A stretch of DNA of 64,000 nucleotides, from assembly GCA_963839515.1 (NCBI GenBank), contig CAWIVN010000001.1, positions 372,001-436,000 on the forward strand. Reading direction: 5' to 3'. Below are positions 45,148 to 53,701 of this stretch, one piece after another. Below the pieces are notes generated by a model, which was not told the DNA's origin, ran no database searches, and saw only the letters and a list, made by a program, of their open reading frames with translations. Source of the stretch: Fredericiella sp963839515 (GTDB taxonomy: Bacteria > Chloroflexota > Anaerolineae > Caldilineales > Caldilineaceae). Each line of letters starts with the position of its first letter. Positions within the stretch are counted from its first letter, which is position 1. The position numbers and the translations under genes are program-made.

Positions 45148-45960
45148 CTAGGCAAGGCGTTCGCCTACCCAGGTGACGTCCCTCACCTTGCCGGCTGGAC
45201 TGCCCATTCTGCGCAGCGACTGCTCAAACCCCCCTATTGAGCCACTTGTGAAGTAGACGTTGCTGCCCTGGCGCCCGTCTTTGGCACTGGTCTGCCCGTT
45301 TACTGTGGCAAGTACGCGTTCCACCTGGCGCGCTACGGCCGCCGACGGGTCGATCACACGCACACCTGGGCCGCAAATGCGTTCCAGCAGCGGCCGTACG
45401 AACGGATAGTGTGTGCACCCTAGCACGAGAGCATCAATGTTGCGCGCCAGCAGCGGTTGGACCCAACCGCGCAACATCGCTTCGGTGCGGGGCGTCTCCA
45501 GTTCACCTGCCTCGATCTGCTCGACGAGACCGGGGCAGACTTGTGGGATTACCTCGACGCCGTGGGCGAAACGCTCTACGACCGAGGCAAACAGCGCGCC
45601 CTGGAAAGTGGCCTGCGTGGCCAGCACTGCCACGACACCTGTGTGCGAGTGTTCGGCGGCCGGCTTGACCGCAGGCTCCATCCCGACAAACGGAGTTGCA
45701 GGGAGGACGGCGCGCAATTCATGCAATGCTGCCGCCGAGGCCGTGTTGCAGGCCACGACGATCGCTTGCGCCCCTCGTTCGATCAGAAAGCGGGATATGC
45801 CAAACGAAAAGGCGCGCACCTCTTGCAGGGGGCGCGGGCCATACGGCACATGAGCAGAATCCGCTGTGTAGAGCAGGTCGACGCCGGGCAGCCGCTCACG
45901 CACGGCAGCCAACACCGATAGCCCGCCTACGCCCGAGTCAAAGATGCCGATGGTCGCCAT
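45148..45960 (-). CDS. murI: Glutamate racemase
   Basis: 270 aa. Interconverts L- and D-glutamate for peptidoglycan. Catalytic cysteines are in VACNTASAAAL and LGCTHYPF, with the opening signature IGIFDSGVGGLSV. Start ATG at 45960 is set by this opening. Divergent from the cysteine-desulfurase-like gene. No wall-precursor genes are adjacent. Confidence 0.95.
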   Translation of the reverse strand: MATIGIFDSGVGGLSVLAAVRERLPGVDLLYTADSAHVPYGPRPLQEVRAFSFGISRFLIERGAQAIVVACNTASAAALHELRAVLPATPFVGMEPAVKPAAEHSHTGVVAVLATQATFQGALFASVVERFAHGVEVIPQVCPGLVEQIEAGELETPRTEAMLRGWVQPLLARNIDALVLGCTHYPFVRPLLERICGPGVRVIDPSAAVARQVERVLATVNGQTSAKDGRQGSNVYFTSGSIGGFEQSLRRMGSPAGKVRDVTWVGERLA

Positions 45961-46054
45961 AGGCCGATCATAGCGCCGCGCAGAGAGAAAAACAACCTGG
46001 CCGCTATCCTTGCGGTAAAATAACGAAAAACCGAGCACTACAAGGACTTGAACG

Positions 46055-47575
46055 ATGCCCAATTTCTACGGAAGCCTGGAAGCTGCACAGGGCTGCTATT
46101 CACCTCTCCACTACGACAACGCCTTGCAGGAATTCTTGGGGCGATTTCCCACCTATGCTGCCACCACCCAATTGGATGCCCTGCGCGCCGCAGAATATGG
46201 CCGGCTCGACCGTCTTGGGCATGTGTATCTCGACTACACGGGCGGGGGTCTCTATGCCGAGTCACAGCTGCGTGACCACCTGCAACTGCTGGCCGGCAAT
46301 GTCTTTGGCAACCCGCATTCGAACAACCCGACCTCATTGGCGATGACCAGGCTGGTCGAGAGCGCTCGCCGCGCCGTGCTCGACTTCTTCGCCGCCGACC
46401 CGGACGAATACACTGTCGTTTTTACGCCCAATGCCAGCGGCGCGCTCAAGCTCGTGGGCGAGTCCTACCCTTTTACCGACGAGAGCCGCTACCTGGTTGC
46501 CTATGATAACCACAACTCGGTCAACGGCATCCGCGAGTATGCCCGTGCGCATGGCGCCCAGGTGACCTATGTGCCGACCGTCCCCCCAGAGCTTCGCCTC
46601 GATCCACACACGATTGCCGCGCAGTTGGTCAAGGCCGACCGCAGCGCTGCCAATCTGTTTGCCTATCCCGCCCAGTCCAACTTTAGCGGCGTTCAGCATC
46701 CCCTGGAGTGGGTAGAGGAGGCACAGGCCCACGGTTGGGATGTGCTGCTTGACTGCGCCGCCTTTGCGCCGACCAACTGCCTGCGCCTGGACAAAGTCAA
46801 GCCGGACTTTGTGCCGCTCTCCTTCTACAAGATGTTCGGCTACCCAACCGGCGTCGGCGCCCTCATCGCCCGGCGCGCAACATTGGCCAAACTGCGGCGG
46901 CCATGGTTTGCCGGCGGGACGATCACAATTGCATCGGTGCAGGGTGAGGGTTGGCATTACCTCATACCAGGCGAGGCAGGCTTTGAGGACGGTACCGTCA
47001 ATTATCTTAGCCTGCCGGCTGTCGAAACCGGTCTGCATCACCTGCAGCAGGCCGGCATCGACGCGATTCACGAACGGGCGTCGTCTCTCACTGCATGGCT
47101 GCTGGAGCAATTGGGAGCACTGCACCACGACAACGGTGCTCCACTCGTGCGTATCTTTGGCCCGCAGAAGGTCGATCGCCGCGGCAGCACGGTGGCCTTT
47201 TACCTGCTCGATCCGGCCGGCGATACGTTTGACGTGCGGCAGGTGGAAGCGTTGGCGGGCGAGCAGCGCATTTCCCTGCGCACCGGCTGCTTCTGCAATC
47301 CAGGCGACGGCGAAGTGGCGCACGACCTGCGCCGCGAGGAAATGGCCCAGTGCTTTGTCAGCCAATCCCCAGTTTCCTACAGCCAGTTCTTTGCGCTCAT
47401 CCACGATCGCACCGGCAAGACGCCCAGCACGATCCGTGTCTCGCTCGGCATCGTCTCCAACTTTGCCGACGTCTATCGCTTTCTGGAATTTGTCACCACA
47501 TTTCGCAACCGCCGTGCCGGCGAGATCGGTGGCGCCGACCTTATCGACCGCCATCACACCCCCGATGCAGCCTAA
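46055..47575 (+). CDS. PLP-dependent cysteine-desulfurase-like (MoCo sulfurase N-domain type) protein
   Basis: 506 aa. Aminotransferase class V fold: YLDYTGGGLY near the N-terminus, PLP Lys259 in PLSFYKMFGYPTG, and Cys412/Cys414 in RTGCFCNPG, which match the active-site loop of molybdenum-cofactor sulfurases and related desulfurases. No MOSC domain is attached. It could supply sulfur for the molybdoenzyme at 34 kb or another acceptor. A good ribosome site (AAGGA) precedes the ATG. Confidence 0.85.
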   Translation: MPNFYGSLEAAQGCYSPLHYDNALQEFLGRFPTYAATTQLDALRAAEYGRLDRLGHVYLDYTGGGLYAESQLRDHLQLLAGNVFGNPHSNNPTSLAMTRLVESARRAVLDFFAADPDEYTVVFTPNASGALKLVGESYPFTDESRYLVAYDNHNSVNGIREYARAHGAQVTYVPTVPPELRLDPHTIAAQLVKADRSAANLFAYPAQSNFSGVQHPLEWVEEAQAHGWDVLLDCAAFAPTNCLRLDKVKPDFVPLSFYKMFGYPTGVGALIARRATLAKLRRPWFAGGTITIASVQGEGWHYLIPGEAGFEDGTVNYLSLPAVETGLHHLQQAGIDAIHERASSLTAWLLEQLGALHHDNGAPLVRIFGPQKVDRRGSTVAFYLLDPAGDTFDVRQVEALAGEQRISLRTGCFCNPGDGEVAHDLRREEMAQCFVSQSPVSYSQFFALIHDRTGKTPSTIRVSLGIVSNFADVYRFLEFVTTFRNRRAGEIGGADLIDRHHTPDAA

Positions 47576-47685
47576 AGCACCTGCGTGCCACACTCGTCTC
47601 CTCCAAGGCTCCCCTGCCAGGATCCTGGTTGTCGGCGTGGCGAAAACGCCTTGCGTGCGGACGTGAATCCTCCGGCAAAATAGTA

Positions 47686-48927
47686 ATGGACATGCCTGAT
47701 ATCATGCCGCAAGATCCATCTTCTGCCTCCCTCGTCGTGGCCGGCCGTCATTACGACCAGCAGCAAGTGCTTGCCTGGGATGAGGCGCAGGCTGGGCCAA
47801 CGCTGAGCGAAAATGACCGTGCAACACTCCAATTTGCCCATGAATGGCTGTGGGGCTCGCAGCGCTTCGCCCTGCAAACCTCAGGCTCGACCGGGGCGCC
47901 CAAGCCCATCTACCTGGAACGCAGCCAGATGGAGGCCAGCGCCCGCGCCACCGGAACTGCCCTTAGCTTGCGCCCCGGCCAACAAGCACTGGTTTGCCTG
48001 CCCACGCGCTATGTCGCCGGCCGCATGATGCTCGTGCGCGGCTTTGTGCTCGGCCTGTCCATGCACGTGGTCGAGCCCACCTCCGATCCCTTCGCCACCC
48101 TCGAAGTCTCGGTGCGTCCGGACTTTGCCGCCTTCATCCCTCTCCAAATGCAGGCACTTCTAGACATAGCCCTCATGGCGCCCAGCGACTCCTGCTACAG
48201 CGACGACACGGCCGCTGCCTTCCGCTATCGCCGCCTGCTTGAAGGCATGCAGGCAATCCTCATCGGCGGCGGCCCCGTCAGTGAAAGTTTACATAACAAT
48301 ATTCAGCGGCTTTCTGCACCCGTCTATCATACCTATGGCATGACCGAGACAGCCACCCATGTCGCACTGCGCCGTCTGAACGGTCCCCAGAGGTCCGATG
48401 CGTTCGTGCCTCTGCCGGGCGTCGAACTGGCGCTAGACGACCGCGGCTGCCTTGCCATCCGTGGCGCGGTGACGGCTGACGCGTGGCTGCAGACCAATGA
48501 CATGGTCGCTCTGCGTGCCGACGGCTCATTCATATGGTTGGGGCGCTGGGACAACGTGATCAACAGCGGTGGGGTAAAGGTGCAAATTGAGGCGGTCGAG
48601 GCCAGCGTCGCAGCCCTGCAGGCGCGCCGGCCCGAGCTCGCCTGGGCAGGCCGCCGCCTGGCCATTGCCGGCCTGCCCGACGAACGACTAGGTCAAGTAG
48701 TGACTCTCGTGGTAGAGGGACCACCACTTGCAGCCGCTGAAGAAACGGCCATCCAAGGCACGCTGCGCGCGGAACTGGATCGTTTCGCCGTTCCGCGCCG
48801 TTTTGCCTATCTGGCACAGTTGCCACAGACGCCAACTGACAAGATCGACCGCAGTGTCCTGTCGGCTATGCTGGCCGGTCGCCTAAATCCCCCTGTCGAT
48901 CCAACTGCATCCGGCTCGACAGGATAA
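47686..48927 (+). CDS. menE: o-Succinylbenzoate-CoA ligase-like (MenE) AMP-forming enzyme
   Basis: 413 aa. Acyl-adenylate motifs LQTSGSTGAPKP (P-loop), YGMTETATH, GRWDNVINSGGVKV and the catalytic Lys of PTDKIDR. The short length and missing N-terminal subdomain portion are typical of MenE. With menA nearby, the menaquinone assignment is likely but the remaining men genes are absent from the window. Its last ~60 bases overlap the convergent SpoU gene. MDM at 47686 or the next ATG at 47692 may start it. Confidence 0.8.
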   Translation: MDMPDIMPQDPSSASLVVAGRHYDQQQVLAWDEAQAGPTLSENDRATLQFAHEWLWGSQRFALQTSGSTGAPKPIYLERSQMEASARATGTALSLRPGQQALVCLPTRYVAGRMMLVRGFVLGLSMHVVEPTSDPFATLEVSVRPDFAAFIPLQMQALLDIALMAPSDSCYSDDTAAAFRYRRLLEGMQAILIGGGPVSESLHNNIQRLSAPVYHTYGMTETATHVALRRLNGPQRSDAFVPLPGVELALDDRGCLAIRGAVTADAWLQTNDMVALRADGSFIWLGRWDNVINSGGVKVQIEAVEASVAALQARRPELAWAGRRLAIAGLPDERLGQVVTLVVEGPPLAAAEETAIQGTLRAELDRFAVPRRFAYLAQLPQTPTDKIDRSVLSAMLAGRLNPPVDPTASGSTG

Positions 48928-49537
48928 GGGCGGCGATCCCGAACGCCGTGGCTACGTTGAGTGAACGTTTGACGCCTCGCATCGGTATCGCAACCGTGCG
49001 CTCGCACAGCCGCAGCAAGTCCGGATCGACGCCTGTCACTTCGCTGCCTACGATCAGCATCGTGTGTGGGAGTGGCGGAGATACATCAAAGAGCGATACC
49101 GCTCGCCTACCCTCTTCCAGCGCCCATAAGTGATGGCCCATCGCCTGCAGCCGCTGCGCAAGATCCACGGCGTTGGGCCAGGCTTCCCAACGCATGGACA
49201 TGTGTGCCCCCAGCGCCGTCTTCGCCAGCTTGGGATTGTCGGGCGTGGGCGTCACGCCGCACAAATACAGCGTATCAAACCCCGCGCCGTCGGCGCTGCG
49301 AAAGATCGAGCCCACGTTGTACACGCTGCGTACATTGTCGAGCAGCGCATGCAACTTCAGAGTCACTTTCGCGTCGCCAGCCACGTGCCGTTCTGCCTCC
49401 TGCTGCAGGAACTTGTGGGAATGGAGGACCGGGGCGTGGCATGCTGGGCAACGACTATACGCTTTGTCCCCAAAGCTGGCTGGGTAGCGCAGCCGGCACT
49501 CCCGATTGCTGCACTCACAGATGGCGTAGCCGATCAT
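48866..49537 (-). CDS. TrmH/SpoU-family RNA 2'-O-methyltransferase with N-terminal zinc ribbon
   Basis: 223 aa. SPOUT motifs: NVGSIFRSADGAGF, LIVGSEVTGVDPDLL and IPMRGVKRSLNVATAFGI form the knotted SAM site. The N-terminus has four to five cysteines (ICECSNREC, CPACHAP) as a zinc ribbon, an extension not seen in E. coli TrmH. Substrate (tRNA or rRNA) is undetermined. Its start overlaps the HD-protein stop by four bases. Confidence 0.9.
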   Translation of the reverse strand: MIGYAICECSNRECRLRYPASFGDKAYSRCPACHAPVLHSHKFLQQEAERHVAGDAKVTLKLHALLDNVRSVYNVGSIFRSADGAGFDTLYLCGVTPTPDNPKLAKTALGAHMSMRWEAWPNAVDLAQRLQAMGHHLWALEEGRRAVSLFDVSPPLPHTMLIVGSEVTGVDPDLLRLCERTVAIPMRGVKRSLNVATAFGIAALILSSRMQLDRQGDLGDRPA

Positions 49538-50124
49538 GATGCCCGGATCATTCCCTGGGCCACGGCGTCATCGATTAAGGCATTTATGTAGGCGTGCACA
49601 GATGATGCAGCGCTGATCGGCTCCATACGGTGTTCGACCATGGTACGGTCCAGATTCGCCTCGCGCCAGGTACCGCCACCGTTGTTGTAGTTCTGCAGCG
49701 CCGGCATCAGGCGATCCGCCATATTGGCAAATTTCGCCTCCGCCGTCTCCCCTGCCTCAAACTCTTCCCACAGCCCACGCAGTTCGCGGTTCTGGTCGTC
49801 CGGCAGCAGCCCGAAGAGACGTTCGGCGGCTGTCTGCTCGCGATCGGCCTTGTCCAGGTAGCCGACCGCGTCAAAGGCAAAGGTGTCGCCGGCGTCGACT
49901 TCGACGATATCATGCACCAACAGCATTCTGATCACCCGTGACACATCGATCGGTTCGTTGGAGTATTCGGCCAGCACAAGGGCGATCATGGCGACATGCC
50001 ACGAGTGTTCGGCGGTGTTTTCGCGGCGCTCCCCACCCACCAAACGCGTGCGTCGCAGCACCAGCTTTAGCCGGTCGATTTCGACCAAGAAGGCGATTTG
50101 TTGGTCCAGGCGTGATTCGGTCAT
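49534..50124 (-). CDS. HD-domain phosphohydrolase (HDDC2/YfbR-like)
   Basis: 196 aa. Metal-binding HD pattern: TAEHSWHVA (His), LLVHDIVEVDAGDTF (His-Asp) and ANMADRL later. Members of this branch hydrolyse nucleoside 5'-monophosphates. ATG at 50124 is the start giving MTESRLDQQIAFL. It is translationally coupled to the SpoU gene. Confidence 0.87.
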   Translation of the reverse strand: MTESRLDQQIAFLVEIDRLKLVLRRTRLVGGERRENTAEHSWHVAMIALVLAEYSNEPIDVSRVIRMLLVHDIVEVDAGDTFAFDAVGYLDKADREQTAAERLFGLLPDDQNRELRGLWEEFEAGETAEAKFANMADRLMPALQNYNNGGGTWREANLDRTMVEHRMEPISAASSVHAYINALIDDAVAQGMIRAS

Positions 50125-50146
50125 GAGATTCTCAATACCTATTCCG

Positions 50147-51337
50147 TTACGGTTGTGTTGGTCCGAAGGTCGCCGCCGTCTCACTCGTATTTACCGTCGG
50201 GACGATTCCAGGCCCAGGTAAGACAATCGTCGGCGTGGTGCCATCCGGCGTAAAGATTAGCTTATCGGTTGGTTGCAGCGCACTGGCGTTTGCCTCGATA
50301 CTTCTCAATTGCAGCAAGGCGGGATTGGTCGCCAGGATGGCTGCCAAGGCCGACTCCATCGCCGTATCAGCCTTGGCCTCTTCTACTGCGGCCAAAGCTG
50401 CCGCACGTTGGATTTCCAAGTCGCGCTGGGCTGCTAGCAGTTCGTTGGCCTTCTCCGCATCAATAATAGCACGCTCGGCCTCTACGCGTGCCAATTCGTT
50501 GGCGCGTTCGGCTTCGATCACAGCTTTTTGCGCCTGGATCTTTTCATCGTTCAGCTGGGCCAGCGTCAGCTGCTGGCGCGCCTCTTCTTGGATGCGGCTT
50601 TGCGCCACGCGGATTTCGCCTTCTTGGCGTGCTTGTTCGGCTTGCGCCTGTGCCGTTGCCTTTAGCTCGTCCTGGCGTGCCTGCTCGGTCTCAAGCCGCA
50701 ACTGCACGATGCGATCCAGGCCGGCCTGTACCTCGGGCGACAGCGTCACCTCGGGTACGGCCACATTGTCGATCGCAAGGCCAAAGTCGCTCGACAGGTT
50801 GCCTAGTTCGACGTCAATGCAGTCGCGCAGCACATCGCGGCCGGTGCCAATCACGGCGTCGTCAAAGTTGCGGTCACCCACGCAAACTTTCATTGCCTGC
50901 TTGGCACGCGCGATCACTTGTTGGCGTGCGGATTCGTCATTGATAAATAACTGGTTGTACTTGGCCCACATGCTGCGTAGTTGTTCGGCATCGGCCAGGC
51001 CGGGGCGGAAGATATCGCCTGTCACGACCAAGCCGATCCGCTGCTTGTCCTTAGTGATCAGTTCGGCATCCTGCACCTCAAAAGGCACGGCCTTACTGGA
51101 GATCCGCTCCAGATCGACAAACAAGCCCGTAGCACTGTAGACGCCGGGGCCGACGATGTCCTGGATGCGGCCACTCTCGAATTGAACACCGACCTCATCC
51201 TGAGCAACCTGCTCGAAAAAGTAGAAAAAGCGGCTGGAAACGCTCATCAGCAAGACGATCAGGACGCCGATTGCCAGAAATGCAATCAGGATGGTGAGTG
51301 GCTTGCGTGAATTTGCTGTTTTGACATTGCTGGACAT
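50147..51337 (-). CDS. SPFH/band 7 (prohibitin-like) membrane protein
   Basis: 396 aa. One N-terminal TM helix (LTILIAFLAIGVLIVLLM), an SPFH domain (~45-215; VGPGVYSATGLFVDLERISSKAV, DVELGNLSSDFGLAI), and a long Ala/Glu/Gln-rich coiled coil (~225-345) as in prohibitins and flotillins. The last ~50 residues are Pro/Thr-rich. Such proteins form ring scaffolds in the membrane that modulate proteases like FtsH. No NfeD partner is adjacent. Confidence 0.85.
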   Translation of the reverse strand: MSSNVKTANSRKPLTILIAFLAIGVLIVLLMSVSSRFFYFFEQVAQDEVGVQFESGRIQDIVGPGVYSATGLFVDLERISSKAVPFEVQDAELITKDKQRIGLVVTGDIFRPGLADAEQLRSMWAKYNQLFINDESARQQVIARAKQAMKVCVGDRNFDDAVIGTGRDVLRDCIDVELGNLSSDFGLAIDNVAVPEVTLSPEVQAGLDRIVQLRLETEQARQDELKATAQAQAEQARQEGEIRVAQSRIQEEARQQLTLAQLNDEKIQAQKAVIEAERANELARVEAERAIIDAEKANELLAAQRDLEIQRAAALAAVEEAKADTAMESALAAILATNPALLQLRSIEANASALQPTDKLIFTPDGTTPTIVLPGPGIVPTVNTSETAATFGPTQP

Positions 51338-51465
51338 GTGCGGATGGTCTCCTGACAATTCTGTGGAAAATTACGGCTGATCTTCCCCGTGGCCCATTGT
51401 ACCAGCCGGCGGGCGCCGCCCAAATGACATTTGGCTGACGATCGACTACATTCGTGCGCCCGTTT

Positions 51466-51494
51466 TTGTCAGTTCCCGCGCGGCGGATTACAAT
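51466..51494 (+). promoter_or_regulatory. Promoter for pyrC-pyrB
   Basis: TTGTCA (51466-51471), 17-bp spacer, TACAAT (51489-51494); the transcript would start ~32 bases before the pyrC ATG, which has GGAAGGAG in front. No attenuator or PyrR-type hairpin is visible in the short leader. Confidence 0.65.
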
Positions 51495-51533
51495 TAGGTC
51501 CCGGTCAAACACAGCTACTGGAAGGAGTCGGCA

Positions 51534-52655
51534 ATGACCATACTGCGCTTGCCCGGGCTGATCGATGCCCACGTGCATCTACGTGAACCCGGCTACACCC
51601 ACAAAGAGGATTTCCTTAGCGGCACAGCGGCCGCTTTGGCAGGAGGTGTGACGGTCGTGCTGGACATGCCGAACACCAACCCGCCGACAGCGACGCCCGA
51701 GCGCCTGAGCGACAAGGCCCGACTTGCAGCAGCCAAGACTGTTTGTGATGTCGGGCTTTTTGTTGGCGCTACGAACACGCATGCCGACGCTTACTTGCCT
51801 GTCGCGCTCCACGCGTGCGGTCTCAAGATCTACGTCAGCGACACCTTTGGCAGCTTGCGTATCGATACGTTGGACCTGATGCACCGGCTGTTTCGCACGT
51901 GGGCCGAGCAGGCCGAGCGGGATGGTTACCGCCGGGACGGCAGGGCTAGCGGCTTGGGACCGATCACCGTCCATGCCGAGGAGTTGATGCTGCCGGTATG
52001 CCTTGCCTTGGCCGATCTATATGGCACGCCACTGCATATCGCGCACGTGTCGCGGCGCAGCGAAATCGAGTTGATTCGCGCCGCCAAGGAACGTGGCCAT
52101 TCGGTAACCTGCGAGGCAACGCCTCACCATCTTTTTCTTAGCAGTGATGATTTGCCACGCCTGGGCAACCGCGGCGACATGCGCCCGCGCCTGGCGAACC
52201 CGGACGATGTAGCCGCTCTCTGGGAGAACCTGGGTTATATCGACGTTTTTGCCACCGACCATGCCCCCCATACGCTCGCGGAGAAAGGCTATGGCGTACC
52301 CGAAGCACCGGCTGCGCCCCCACCTGGTGTTCCAGGCGTGGAGACCTTGCTGCCCTTGTTGCTGACCGCTGTGCATGACGGCCGGCTTGTGCTTGAAGAT
52401 GTGCTGCAGCGCTGTGTTGCCAATCCACGGCGCATCTATGGTCTGCCTGAGCAGCCGCAGACGTGGGTGGAAGTAGATGTGGACAGCCGCTATGTGTTGG
52501 ACGATCAGGCGCAGCAGACAGCGGTGCGCTGGACGCCCTTTGCTGAGATGGCGGTCTACGGGCGCGTTGAGCAGGTAATCCTGCGCGGCAAAACTGTGTA
52601 CGCCCAAGGCAAACTGCTGGCCGAACCAGGCAGCGGCCACGTATTGTTTCAGTAG
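51534..52655 (+). CDS. pyrC: Dihydroorotase (CAD-like class)
   Basis: 373 aa. Cyclises carbamoyl aspartate in de novo pyrimidine synthesis. Metal ligands are in LIDAHVHLREPG, the carboxylated-Lys position GLKIYVSD, HAEE, IAHVSRR and the catalytic DHAPHT. The sequence is closest in style to the dihydroorotase domain of eukaryotic CAD and its bacterial relatives. It precedes pyrB by 37 bases on one transcript. Confidence 0.9.
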   Translation: MTILRLPGLIDAHVHLREPGYTHKEDFLSGTAAALAGGVTVVLDMPNTNPPTATPERLSDKARLAAAKTVCDVGLFVGATNTHADAYLPVALHACGLKIYVSDTFGSLRIDTLDLMHRLFRTWAEQAERDGYRRDGRASGLGPITVHAEELMLPVCLALADLYGTPLHIAHVSRRSEIELIRAAKERGHSVTCEATPHHLFLSSDDLPRLGNRGDMRPRLANPDDVAALWENLGYIDVFATDHAPHTLAEKGYGVPEAPAAPPPGVPGVETLLPLLLTAVHDGRLVLEDVLQRCVANPRRIYGLPEQPQTWVEVDVDSRYVLDDQAQQTAVRWTPFAEMAVYGRVEQVILRGKTVYAQGKLLAEPGSGHVLFQ

Positions 52656-52692
52656 CGTTTGTGTAGCTTTCTTTTACAAAGGAACTCATACT

Positions 52693-53682
52693 ATGGAAAC
52701 CAAACCGGAAGTCAAGATCAAGGACGTGGACCGCATGGCGGCCAACCGCGTGGATAACGGCTTTTATGGGCAGGACATCTTGAGCGTCAGCCAATTCGAT
52801 CGCGACAAGCTCGACTTCATCTTCGGCGTAGGCGAAGAAATGCGCATGCTGGTCGAGCGCTTTGGCAGCGCCGACCTGCTGCAGGGCAAGATTTTGGCCA
52901 ACCTTTTTTATGAGCCCAGCACCCGCACGAGCTCCAGCTTTATGGCCGCCATGCTGCGCCTCGGTGGGCAGGTGATACCGATCAACAACGTGCAGTACAG
53001 CTCGGTTACCAAAGGCGAGAGCCTGCCTGACACAGTGCGCACACTGGAGAGCTATTCGGATGTGATCGTCATTCGCCATCCCGAGGTCGGTTCGGCTGCC
53101 ACGGCCGCGCACTATTCCAGCAAGCCCATTATCAACGCCGGCGACGGCGTGGGTGAACATCCCACGCAGGCACTGCTGGACCTTTTCACCGTTGTCGAAG
53201 CGTTAGGAACAATAGGTGGCCTCAAGATCGCCATGGTGGGTGACCTCAAGTTTGGCCGCACCGTGCACAGCTTGACCAAGCTGCTGGTGAACTATCCGGT
53301 GGAATTTGTCTTTGTCAGCCCCCAAATCCTGCGGATGCCAAAGGATGTGCTCGACGTGGTCAATTCGACCGGACATAGCTACAAGGAAACCGAAGACGTC
53401 CACGACTGTATTGCCGACGTAGACGTGCTCTACGTGACGCGTGTGCAGAAAGAGCGTTTCACCGATTTGGCCGTATATGAAGCCCTCAAGGATCACTACG
53501 TGGTCGATCCGGCGCTGATGAGCAAGGCCAAGGAGCGCATGATCGTCATGCACCCCCTGCCGCGCATTAACGAGATCAGTTATGCCATCGACAATGATCC
53601 GCGCGCCGCATACTTCGACCAGATGCGCAACGGCATGTACATCCGTATGGCCTTGCTCGCAGCCGTGCTCGGGAAGGCATAG
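52693..53682 (+). CDS. pyrB: Aspartate carbamoyltransferase catalytic chain
   Basis: 329 aa. Carbamoyl-phosphate site PSTRTSSSF, HPTQALLD and GDLKFGRTVHSL are intact; the aspartate loop reads HPLPRINEIS. An unusual ~25-residue N-terminal extension (KPEVKIKDVDRMAANRVD) precedes the usual start. No pyrI regulatory chain is adjacent. AAAGGA lies before the ATG. Confidence 0.94.
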   Translation: METKPEVKIKDVDRMAANRVDNGFYGQDILSVSQFDRDKLDFIFGVGEEMRMLVERFGSADLLQGKILANLFYEPSTRTSSSFMAAMLRLGGQVIPINNVQYSSVTKGESLPDTVRTLESYSDVIVIRHPEVGSAATAAHYSSKPIINAGDGVGEHPTQALLDLFTVVEALGTIGGLKIAMVGDLKFGRTVHSLTKLLVNYPVEFVFVSPQILRMPKDVLDVVNSTGHSYKETEDVHDCIADVDVLYVTRVQKERFTDLAVYEALKDHYVVDPALMSKAKERMIVMHPLPRINEISYAIDNDPRAAYFDQMRNGMYIRMALLAAVLGKA

Positions 53683-53701
53683 AGTAATCAGGAGACGGCA
53701 G

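Noticed and set aside
46334..47593. 419-residue reading frame on the minus strand
   Set aside because: Antisense to the desulfurase-like gene, which has clear family motifs; the minus-strand translation shows none and arises from GC-rich codon bias.
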